From Micromonospora chersina (GTDB taxonomy: Bacteria; Actinomycetota; Actinomycetes; Mycobacteriales; Micromonosporaceae): 64,000 bases of DNA. The position numbers and the translations under genes are program-made. The notes under the pieces are model-generated. The model saw only the letters and a list, made by a program, of their open reading frames with translations. It had not been told where the DNA came from and did not search any database. Positions 53,466-61,073 of this stretch are shown in pieces. Positions within the stretch are counted from its first letter, which is position 1, and every line of letters begins with the position of its first letter. Location of the stretch: contig NZ_FMIB01000002.1 in NCBI RefSeq assembly GCF_900091475.1, forward strand, positions 4,588,001-4,652,000. Reading direction: 5' to 3'.

Positions 53466-55982
53466 TCACGGTGTCACCCCCTCGCCGAAGGGGACCAGCA
53501 CCGTGCCCTGCTCGCCCGGGCCGTCCCAGAGCACCGCACGGCCCGGCCGGGGACGCCAGAGCACCGGCCGGTCGAACAGCTGCTCCAGCCGGCCACCGGG
53601 CACGTCGGTGACCGCCACGGCGGTGAGCTTGTCCACCTCGCCCTCCGGACCGAGCAGCCCGGCCAGCGGCGCCACCGTGCGCCACCAGCCGAGCAGGTGC
53701 CGGCCGGCGGGCGGCCCCTCCAACAGCAGCGCGCGCAGCAACTCGGGCGGCAGCTCGGTCGCGTCCGGCACGTCCAGCCCGAACACCACGAGGTAGCCCG
53801 GCTCGTCCGCCGCCATGGCCGCCCGCAAGCCGATCACGTCGACCGTCTCCACCCGGTGCCGCCCGGCCAGCTCGGCGGCGAGCACGCCGGCCGGCTCGGC
53901 CGAGCCGTTGGCCAGCGGCGCCAGCACGAACCGCGCCGCGCCCGGGTGCGCCGCCGCCGCGCTGCGGACCGCGGTGACCAGCAGCCGCTCCGCCTCGTCG
54001 TCCCGGCCCAGCACGGCCAGGTTGCGGCCGGCGGCCGGCCCGAGCGGCACGGCCACCGTGGAGCGCCGGACGTCCACCGCCCGGCCGAGCAGCGCGGCCG
54101 GCGCGTGCGCCCGACCGGCCAACGCGGCCCGGTGCCGCGGGTCGTTGGCGAGCAGCGGGCGGGCGAACCCGGCGAAGACCACCGGCGGGGCGGCACCCTC
54201 GGGCCGGGCAGACCAGAGCCGGTGCCGCAGGTCGGCGAGGACCTCGGGGTTCTCGTGCGGGTCGGGGAAACGGATCATCCGCTCGTGGCCCCGGGTCGCG
54301 CCGCGCGGGCCGCCCAGCCCGCCGGCGGTGTTCACCACCGCGCTGCCCACCGGCAGGCCGGCCGCCGAGTCGTTTGTCGGCTCCAGCACGGCCGAACCCC
54401 CGGGCAGCGCCACCCGGACCGGGAACTGGCCGAGCAGCGGGTCCCGCGGGCCGCCGATGCCGAGGTCGCCCTCGCCGGCCAGGACCAGGTGGATCCCGTA
54501 CGACCGGGCGGCGCGGGCCAGCGCGTCCAGCCGGGCCAGCAGGTCGGTGGCGAGCCGGTCCCGCTCGCGCAGCAGCAGCGGGAAGTTGTCGATCACGCAG
54601 ACGATCCGGGGCAGCGACTGGTGCTGGCGCAGCTCGGCGTAGCGCTGCCCGCCGGCTCGCCGGGCCGCCTCCTCGCGGCGGCGCAGCTCCGCCTCCAGCT
54701 CGCCGAACAGGTCCGCCACGTACTCCCGGTCGGCGGCCATCCCGGCGGCCCGGACCTGCGGCACCCAGGACCGGTCCCGCTCGGTCTGGAGGAACTCCAC
54801 GAAGGACTCGCCGTCGTCGAGGTCGGCCAGGTAGAGGATCAGCTCGTCGGGGCCGTAGCGGGCGGCCAGGCCGAAGAGCGCGTCGGTGAGGAACGCCGAC
54901 CGGCCGGCCTGCGACCGGCCGCTCACCAGCCAGTGCGGGGTCAGCTCGGTGAAGCCCAGGCTGACCGGCCGCCCGGCGGCGTCACCGACAGTCGTGACGA
55001 GCCCGTCGACCGAACCCTCCGCCCACAGCTCGCCGTCGGGCAGCAGGTCGGTGAGGGCGAGGCGGGAGCCGTCCTCGATCTGCCGGACCAGCCGCCGGCA
55101 CACCCCGGCCACCAGCTCCTCGGGCGGGTCCTCGTCCAGGAAGACCGGGCAGTTCAACCCGCCCGGCGGCTCCGCCCCGGGACCGCTGAAGCCGGCGGCG
55201 GGCGGATCCCCGACCAGCGCGTACGCGGTGCGCACCGCGAGCGGCGTGGCCTGCGGCAGCGGCACCGAGTCGGGCCAGCCGGCCACCACCAGGTGCAGCC
55301 CGGCCCGGGGACCCTGCGCCGCCAGCTCGGCGAGCCGGTCGAGATCGGACGGTGCGGCCCCGTCCGGCAGGGCGGCCACCACCAGCAGCAGAGTGCGGTC
55401 GTGCCCGCGCTGACGGGCCGTGCCGGCGGCCACCCACTGCTCGGCCTCGGCAAGCACCGCCCGGAAGCCGGTCAGGTCGGTGGCGGGAGGCGGCAGCAGG
55501 CCCGCGTCGGCCAGCGGCGCGTAACCAGCCAGCGTGGCGACCAGGCCCCCGTCGACCGCGCGGGCCAGCAGGGCGCCGGCCGGGCTGGCCGCGAACAGCC
55601 GCAGCAGAAGGGCCCGGAGCAGCCCGGCCACCCGCGGGTCGCCGGCGTCGGCGTCGACGCTCAGATGTCCGCTGCCCAGCAGCGGCACGAGCGCGGGGAA
55701 CCGGGCGTCGTCCAGCGGCGCGGCGGTGCCGACCCGGACGAAGGAGGGCGGGCCGTCCCCGGGCGGGCTCGTCGGGGTCAACGTCTCCAGCGGGTCACCG
55801 GCCCAACCGGGGGCGGCGAGCGCCGCCGCGGCACGGAGCCGCTCGGCCAGCTCGTACTGCCGGTGGTGATCGGCGGGCGCGGGCCGGATCTCGTCGAGGA
55901 TCGCGGCCGCCGCGGTCGCGGTGGCCTCGGCCCTGCGGTGCAGCGCGGCGGCCCGGCCGGCGCGCGCCTTCGGACTCGCCAC
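53466..55982 (-). CDS. FtsK/SpoIIIE-like ATPase with degenerate P-loop
   Basis: An 838-residue protein with an N-terminal helical region (about 1-60), a long non-catalytic part, an FtsK/SpoIIIE-like domain and a C-terminal second lobe. The P-loop is GRSQAGRSAF near residue 357, with Arg for the invariant Lys, and Walker B is IVCVIDNFPLLL near 460. No membrane helices are predicted. The domain resembles the second ATPase of EccC (GTTRSGRST) rather than chromosomal FtsK, so it may be a structural or docking ATPase. GAGAGGTGGACGG lies before the GTG at 55982. Next to it is a T4SS-like operon. Role unknown. Confidence 0.75.
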   Translation of the reverse strand: MASPKARAGRAAALHRRAEATATAAAAILDEIRPAPADHHRQYELAERLRAAAALAAPGWAGDPLETLTPTSPPGDGPPSFVRVGTAAPLDDARFPALVPLLGSGHLSVDADAGDPRVAGLLRALLLRLFAASPAGALLARAVDGGLVATLAGYAPLADAGLLPPPATDLTGFRAVLAEAEQWVAAGTARQRGHDRTLLLVVAALPDGAAPSDLDRLAELAAQGPRAGLHLVVAGWPDSVPLPQATPLAVRTAYALVGDPPAAGFSGPGAEPPGGLNCPVFLDEDPPEELVAGVCRRLVRQIEDGSRLALTDLLPDGELWAEGSVDGLVTTVGDAAGRPVSLGFTELTPHWLVSGRSQAGRSAFLTDALFGLAARYGPDELILYLADLDDGESFVEFLQTERDRSWVPQVRAAGMAADREYVADLFGELEAELRRREEAARRAGGQRYAELRQHQSLPRIVCVIDNFPLLLRERDRLATDLLARLDALARAARSYGIHLVLAGEGDLGIGGPRDPLLGQFPVRVALPGGSAVLEPTNDSAAGLPVGSAVVNTAGGLGGPRGATRGHERMIRFPDPHENPEVLADLRHRLWSARPEGAAPPVVFAGFARPLLANDPRHRAALAGRAHAPAALLGRAVDVRRSTVAVPLGPAAGRNLAVLGRDDEAERLLVTAVRSAAAAHPGAARFVLAPLANGSAEPAGVLAAELAGRHRVETVDVIGLRAAMAADEPGYLVVFGLDVPDATELPPELLRALLLEGPPAGRHLLGWWRTVAPLAGLLGPEGEVDKLTAVAVTDVPGGRLEQLFDRPVLWRPRPGRAVLWDGPGEQGTVLVPFGEGVTP

Positions 55983-56225
55983 CCGTCCACCTCTCTTCCC
56001 GAGGCCGACATCTCCTCCCCGATGGTGACGGTATCCCAGCCGGGGGCCGTCCTCCGGGATGTCGGTCGGCGCGGTGCCCGGCTCCGCGGTGAGCAGCCTC
56101 ACCCGCCCGGAGGCTCCGGCGGTTCGCCACGGCCTTCATTCGGACGGAGTGCCGCCCGGCGGCGTGGAGGCCGAATTATGGCCGCTTCTGAGGCATTGGG
56201 TACGCGCCGCGCAGCCGATAGCCTC

Positions 56226-56231
56226 AGGAGG
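56226..56231 (+). promoter_or_regulatory. Ribosome binding site fixing the start of the 56240 gene
   Basis: AGGAGG lies eight bases before GTG at 56240. An in-frame GTG at 56231 overlaps the site and cannot be the start. The 257-bp divergent region from 55983 holds no other recognised element. Confidence 0.8.
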
Positions 56232-56239
56232 TGGAATCA

Positions 56240-56791
56240 GTGCAGCCCCCCGCCGGTTCCCAGGTCTCCCGGGTACCGGCGCAGCGGACCCCGCCCGAGC
56301 AGTTGGCGCCGCCCGCGCCCGCTCCGGCGCCGGCACGCCCGAAGCGGCGGCTGCGCACCGTTCTCGCCGTGGTCGCCGGGGTGATGGCGCTGCTCTGCGC
56401 CGGCGGAGCGGTCGTCGGCTTCGTGTTGTACGACCGGGCAACTGCTCCCGACCGCAGCGCCCCGGACGTGGTGGTGGTCAACTATCTCCAGGCTGTGCTG
56501 GTTACCCGCGACGACAACAAAGCAGCCCTGTTCACCTGCGATGGCTCGGTGCCGACGATGGACGATTACCGGGATCAGATCGTCAGCCGGGAACAGGAGT
56601 TGAAGGTCGCCTTTTCGATCAACATCGAGAACGTCGTAGCGCCGAAGCCCGACTCGTCGAACGCCGTCGTCACCGCCGTAATCAGGAGAAGCGCGATCGT
56701 GGACGGTGTGCAGCAGAGCCTTACTGATCCCTGGCGCTTCGAGCTGAAGGATCAAAATGGTTGGCGGGTCTGTTCTGCGCAGCAGATGTGA
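56240..56791 (+). CDS. Proline-rich single-pass protein with extracytoplasmic NTF2-like domain
   Basis: A 183-residue protein of the same design as the gene at 971-1558: Pro/Ala-rich N-terminus (about 1-35), a KRRLR stop, one helix (about 39-62) and an exterior domain with VVVVNYLQAVLVTRDD, TCDG and a final WRVCSAQQM. From about 56480 on, third-position GC drops well below that of neighbouring genes, a sign of acquisition. It is convergent with the T4SS-like operon (4 bp between stops). Function unknown; a subunit or immunity-like partner of that operon is possible. Confidence 0.65.
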   Translation: MQPPAGSQVSRVPAQRTPPEQLAPPAPAPAPARPKRRLRTVLAVVAGVMALLCAGGAVVGFVLYDRATAPDRSAPDVVVVNYLQAVLVTRDDNKAALFTCDGSVPTMDDYRDQIVSREQELKVAFSINIENVVAPKPDSSNAVVTAVIRRSAIVDGVQQSLTDPWRFELKDQNGWRVCSAQQM

Positions 56792-56795
56792 CGCC

Positions 56796-57395
56796 TTACT
56801 CCAGCCACAGCAGGTGTACCGGAACCTCGAGCGTGGTCGGGGCTTGGCCGCGCCAGGCCCAGCGGTACCACTCCAGTTCCGGGGCCACCCGGACGCAGAT
56901 GTCCCCGTCCGCGCCGGAGTAGGCCTCGGTGACCGCGCGGAGGTCGCGCTGCTCGGTCGCCCCGCTCACGTGCACCACCCGGCGACCCGTGACCGAGTCG
57001 GCCTCGAAGACCGGGGTGGGCGGGCGCCGGGTGGGCGCGTCGAGCGAGACCAGCCGGATGCCCGGCTCGGGCGGACCGGTGCCCGGTCGCCGCTCACCCA
57101 CGGTCTCCACCCAGACCCGCTCCACCGGCACCAGCGGCGCGAAGACCTCCACCTGCTCGGACTCGGCGCGGTACCACTCGTGCTCCGGGATCACCGGCAC
57201 GTAGGTCCGGCTGCCCTGCACGACCCGCTCGTCGGCGCGCAGGTCACCGCGCCACCCGAGGCCGGGCAGGCCGACCAGCACGCGGCGGCCACGCAGGTCG
57301 ATCCGCCCGGTGGCGGGGACGATGTCGACGGGGCGCGGCGGCAGCGGCGCCCAGTCGGGCCGGTCCGCGAAGGGGTCGGGCAGCGGGTTGTTCAT
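56796..57395 (-). CDS. Hypothetical protein, last gene of the T4SS-like operon
   Basis: A 199-residue soluble protein rich in Pro, Arg and Val, with beta-strand-like stretches (YVPVIPEHEWYRAE, RRVVHVSGATEQRD, LEWYRWAWRGQ). Two similar EWYR motifs suggest an internal repeat. No signal peptide or helix. I do not recognise it. It begins 13 bp after the wall hydrolase gene and is the last gene of the operon, so it may be a regulatory or assembly factor. Confidence 0.6.
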   Translation of the reverse strand: MNNPLPDPFADRPDWAPLPPRPVDIVPATGRIDLRGRRVLVGLPGLGWRGDLRADERVVQGSRTYVPVIPEHEWYRAESEQVEVFAPLVPVERVWVETVGERRPGTGPPEPGIRLVSLDAPTRRPPTPVFEADSVTGRRVVHVSGATEQRDLRAVTEAYSGADGDICVRVAPELEWYRWAWRGQAPTTLEVPVHLLWLE

Positions 57396-57408
57396 GTGCC
57401 GGTGCGCC

Positions 57409-58584
57409 TCACGCGGTCCCGTCCACCGGAGCGCCCCGCTCGCGCATGAACGGCACCGGGTTGATCGCGCCGCGGCTGGACCGGTCGCTGTCGACGTGCA
57501 CCTCGAAGTGCAGGTGCGGGCCGGAGGAGTTGCCGCTCGTGCCGGAGAGGCCGATCAGGTCGCCCGCCTCCACGGACTGGCCCGGCACCACCCGGGGGCG
57601 CTCGATCATGTGGCAGTAGCGGGTGATGTAGCCGCCGGCGTGCAGGATGTCGACGAACCATCCGCAGCCGCCCTTGCCCGGCCAGCCGTCCCGGTCGCAG
57701 TCGCGCTTCCCGGAGCGGTCGGGGTCGCAGCGGGCCACCAGTACCCGGCCCGCCGAGGCGGCGTGGATCTCGGTGCGCTTGTCCGCGGCGAGGTCAACCC
57801 CGTTGTGGCTGGGCCGCTCCGTGGTGCGGAAGCCGGAGACCACGCCGCCGGGCAGCGGGGCGGTCCAGCCGGACGCGGCGATCCTTGCCCCGGCGGCGGC
57901 GTCGCAGACCGCCTTCCCGGCGATCTCGACGGTGCGGGCCGCTCCACCGGCGAGCGCGTCCACAATCCGGCCGGCCAGGTCCTCGTGCTTGGCGTAGGCG
58001 TCCGGGAAGGCGCTGACCTGCACCCGCTGGGCCACCACCGTGAGCGGCCGGTGCTGCCAGTCCCGCACCCGGACCATCTTCTCGTAGAACTTCCGGGCCG
58101 TGTAGGAGGGCGTCATCCGCTGTTCGACGCTGCCCCACCCCGGTCGCTGCTGGAACAGGCCCAGCGAGTCGTGGTCGGCGCCGACGCCCTCGTGTGGCAG
58201 GGCCAGGGACGCCGGCACCGTGCTGTTGGCGAGGTTGCGCAGAGCGGACTCCTGCATCGCGGTGGCCAGCGCGATCACCCAGCCGCGGGCCGGTACCTTC
58301 ATGTCCTGGCCGACCTTGATGATGACCGCGGCGTTGCGGAGCTGGCCCTCGCCGTACTCGGTGAAGCGCGGCATCTCTCCGGTCAGGTTGACCTGGTAGG
58401 CCGGGTCGCAATTCAGGCCGGCGAGCACGCCGTCCTTCTGGTCGCCGCCGAGTTCGGTGAGGAGGAACGCGCCCGCCCCACCGACGCAGCAGAGCAGGGT
58501 GAGCACCGTGGTGACGGCGGTGACCAGCACGCCGACCCGCAGCTTGCGGCGGACCGGCGCCGTGACGCCGGGCGCCGTGCTCAC
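57409..58584 (-). CDS. Membrane-anchored wall hydrolase: transglycosylase-like + M23 endopeptidase
   Basis: A 391-residue protein with one N-terminal helix (about 18-42), an SLT-like domain (about 75-175: ALATAMQESALRN with the catalytic Glu, SLGLFQQRPGWG) and a C-terminal LytM/M23 domain (HNGVDLAA near 260, HLHFEVH near 356, with all zinc ligands). Two glycan/peptide-cutting activities in one chain would open peptidoglycan for a channel; VirB1 and TcpG/Tgl play this part in conjugation. GTG at 58584 overlaps the previous stop. Domain calls are firm, the T4SS role is inferred. Confidence 0.88.
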   Translation of the reverse strand: MSTAPGVTAPVRRKLRVGVLVTAVTTVLTLLCCVGGAGAFLLTELGGDQKDGVLAGLNCDPAYQVNLTGEMPRFTEYGEGQLRNAAVIIKVGQDMKVPARGWVIALATAMQESALRNLANSTVPASLALPHEGVGADHDSLGLFQQRPGWGSVEQRMTPSYTARKFYEKMVRVRDWQHRPLTVVAQRVQVSAFPDAYAKHEDLAGRIVDALAGGAARTVEIAGKAVCDAAAGARIAASGWTAPLPGGVVSGFRTTERPSHNGVDLAADKRTEIHAASAGRVLVARCDPDRSGKRDCDRDGWPGKGGCGWFVDILHAGGYITRYCHMIERPRVVPGQSVEAGDLIGLSGTSGNSSGPHLHFEVHVDSDRSSRGAINPVPFMRERGAPVDGTA

Positions 58585-59141
58585 TGCCGCTCCCAGTCGA
58601 CCGCGTCCACCAGCCACCGGCCGTCCGGGGCCACCAGTTCGAGCCGGAGCCGGCCGTTGTCGAGCGGGACCAGCGCCTCCACGAAGGACTCGGTCCGCGG
58701 GCGGAGGGTCACCGCGCCGGCCGTCCGGCGGGCGGGCACGCTCTCCGGGTCGGCGCCGGTCATCTTCTCGACGAGCGCGGGCGTGGAGAGCGGTCGCAGC
58801 CGGGCCTGCCAGGCGTCGCCGCTGCTGCCGGGACCGGTGAGCCAGGCCGTGGTGAACCGGCTCGCGGTCTGCTCGGGCGTGGCCTCGCCCGCCCGGGTCT
58901 TCGGGGAGACCGCCGCCGGCGGGCTCGACAGCACGCCGTCGTCGCCGGCGTGCGGGTCGACGGTGCTGATCGGCTGGGTCGGCCGGGTGCTGAGGCCGGT
59001 GGTCGGGTCGACCGGACCGGAGACCAGCCGGGCCGCGCCGATCACGCCGAAGACCAGCACGGCGATCACGAGCGCGATGCCGAGCCGGGACCGCAGTACC
59101 CGCGTGAGCAGGAATTCCAGCGCCCGCCGCACCGGTGTCAC
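58581..59141 (-). CDS. VirB8/TcpC-like bitopic channel protein
   Basis: A 186-residue protein with a short cytosolic N-terminus, one helix (about 18-40), a Pro/Ser/Thr linker, and an exterior domain (about 90-186) with TASRFTTAWL, VPARRTAGAVTL, a central pair of strands and DGRWLVDAVDWERQ. This size and topology fit the VirB8/TcpC channel subunit, an NTF2-like fold; the sequence match is too weak to prove it. It overlaps both neighbours by 4 bp (GTGA). Confidence 0.65.
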   Translation of the reverse strand: MTPVRRALEFLLTRVLRSRLGIALVIAVLVFGVIGAARLVSGPVDPTTGLSTRPTQPISTVDPHAGDDGVLSSPPAAVSPKTRAGEATPEQTASRFTTAWLTGPGSSGDAWQARLRPLSTPALVEKMTGADPESVPARRTAGAVTLRPRTESFVEALVPLDNGRLRLELVAPDGRWLVDAVDWERQ

Positions 59142-61072
59142 CGCGCCTCGGAGCGGACCCGCGGCGCCGGCTTGGGCGCCGGGGCGCGGTCGGCCGAGTC
59201 CGGCCGGTAGACGGCGAAGGAGGGTGCCTCCTCGGGCACGTCGGGCCCGGTCCAACCCGCCGGCTGGCGGCGGGGCCGGGGCGCGGCACCGCGGCGCTCG
59301 GACACGGGCTCGGTCGCCGGCGCCTGCTCGGGGCGCTCCCGCCCGTCCGGCCGCTCCCGCTCGACCGCCGTGACGGTGTGCGCCGGGTCCTCGTGCCGGG
59401 CCTCGGGCCGGAGGCTGCGCTGGTCGGCCGTCACACCGCGCCGCCGCCCCATCGCGGGCTCGGCCGTGCCGCCCGGCTCGGCCACGTCGAGGCGGGCCGC
59501 GACGCGCATGTCGCGGAAGAACCGCCGGTGCCAGGAGCCGGCCGAGCTGACCGCCTCGCTGCTGTCCTTCCCGCCGAGCTGGGTGATCCGCCGGTACGGG
59601 CGGAGCAGCAGCCAGCCCACCACGCCGCAGAGCCAGACCAGGACCACCTGGAGCCAGCCGGGCAGGGTGGGCGTATTCATGATCAGATCCACCGCGAACA
59701 GGTAGATGGCCGCGCCGGTGCCGAAGATGGCGATGTTGAAAACGGCGGCGACCACGGCGTTCGCGAGCCGCCGGAGGCCGGCGCTGGCCGGGCGCATCAA
59801 CCCCACTGTGCCCAGGATCGGCGCGGCGATCACCGCCCAGCGGAAGATCAGGAAGCCGAGCAGCACCAGCAGCGAGGCGGTCAGGTCGAACATCGCGAAG
59901 AGCAGCGAGGCCAGCACCGCGATGAAGCCCGCGCCGATCCGGTCCATGTCCCGGACGCCCTGGAGGTACTCGTACGCCTCCGGGTCCTCCGACCTGATTT
60001 GTTCGGCGACCTTCATCCATTGCTGCTGCTTGGCCTTGATGACCGCATCGCGGGTCGCCGGGTTGGCCCGGATCGACTGTGCTTCTCCCCAGGTCAGCGA
60101 CTTGGCGTCGTAGAGCGCCGGACCGTACTTCTTGGCGGTCTCGCTGTCGGCGGAGCCGAGCACACCTCGCAGCCAGTTCCGGTAGAGCATCGTCTCGGCC
60201 GCAGTGTCGCTAGCGCGAACGGCGGGAGGACGCAGGTCCTTGCATCGGTCCGGATTCTCGCCGATGCAACGCCCGGGCCCCGGATCCTTCTTCTGCGGCC
60301 CGACGGCATCGTGGACCACGCTAAGGGTGGTGATCAGGGTGTTGTCGGCGATGTTTGCCGACTTCACCGGCCAAGCGGCCAGGGCGGTCACCGCCACCAT
60401 GACCAGGATCGCCCAGCCAGCTGTGGTCATGGCGTTGCTCATGTCCGACTGGCGGGACCGCCAGAGCAGGTAGAGGCCGACCACGCAGATCGTGATGATG
60501 CCGAAGACGCTGAACACCTTCTGGTAGACGGCCTTGGTGGCCTGCTCCACCAGCGGGTCCGCCCAGCCCCACATCGTCCGGGGATCCCAGGCGCGCTCGC
60601 GCAGTGCGTTCGATGCCCCGATCACGGCAGTGGCGAACATGAATTCACCGTTGGCAACGGTGGTGGTGAACTTGTAGTCGGGATGTAGGACAGTAGACGC
60701 GCAGCCACCGTCCACGTCATAGGTGGTGTAGTTGTAACCGGCGTATCCGTAGAGGCTGTATCGGCCGGTGACGCCACCGGCAGTTTCCGGGGGAGCGCTC
60801 GCGAACCAGCCGGCTAGGCCAGAGTCGGGTGCACTCGGCGTGGGTGCCTCGAGGCATTCCGCTCGTGCCGAAGAGACCTCTTTGAGCTTGGCCACGCACG
60901 CCCGGAAGTCGGCCTGCCACTCCTTGGTGCTGCACAGCTCGGCCCGGGCCTGGGCGGCCGGTACGGCGGCGTACGCGGGTGTCGCCCCGACCAGCGGCCA
61001 GCCGATGGTGGCCCCGGCCAGTACGCCGAGCGCGAGGAGGAGCGCCGCGATCCGTGCCCGGGCCCTCGCCAT
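59138..61072 (-). CDS. Polytopic VirB6/TrbL-like inner membrane protein
   Basis: A 644-residue protein. A signal peptide (about 1-37, ending ATPAYA) leads to an exterior region with many cysteines, then seven or more helices between about 190 and 490, and a charged, disordered, Arg/Pro-rich C-terminal tail of about 140 residues. This resembles the VirB6/TrbL family, which forms the channel platform with VirB4. The part encoded at about 59980-60920 has noticeably lower third-position GC than the C-terminal part. The ATG at 61072 follows the VirB4 stop by one base (TGACATG). Confidence 0.75.
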   Translation of the reverse strand: MARARARIAALLLALGVLAGATIGWPLVGATPAYAAVPAAQARAELCSTKEWQADFRACVAKLKEVSSARAECLEAPTPSAPDSGLAGWFASAPPETAGGVTGRYSLYGYAGYNYTTYDVDGGCASTVLHPDYKFTTTVANGEFMFATAVIGASNALRERAWDPRTMWGWADPLVEQATKAVYQKVFSVFGIITICVVGLYLLWRSRQSDMSNAMTTAGWAILVMVAVTALAAWPVKSANIADNTLITTLSVVHDAVGPQKKDPGPGRCIGENPDRCKDLRPPAVRASDTAAETMLYRNWLRGVLGSADSETAKKYGPALYDAKSLTWGEAQSIRANPATRDAVIKAKQQQWMKVAEQIRSEDPEAYEYLQGVRDMDRIGAGFIAVLASLLFAMFDLTASLLVLLGFLIFRWAVIAAPILGTVGLMRPASAGLRRLANAVVAAVFNIAIFGTGAAIYLFAVDLIMNTPTLPGWLQVVLVWLCGVVGWLLLRPYRRITQLGGKDSSEAVSSAGSWHRRFFRDMRVAARLDVAEPGGTAEPAMGRRRGVTADQRSLRPEARHEDPAHTVTAVERERPDGRERPEQAPATEPVSERRGAAPRPRRQPAGWTGPDVPEEAPSFAVYRPDSADRAPAPKPAPRVRSEAR

Positions 61073-61073
61073 G

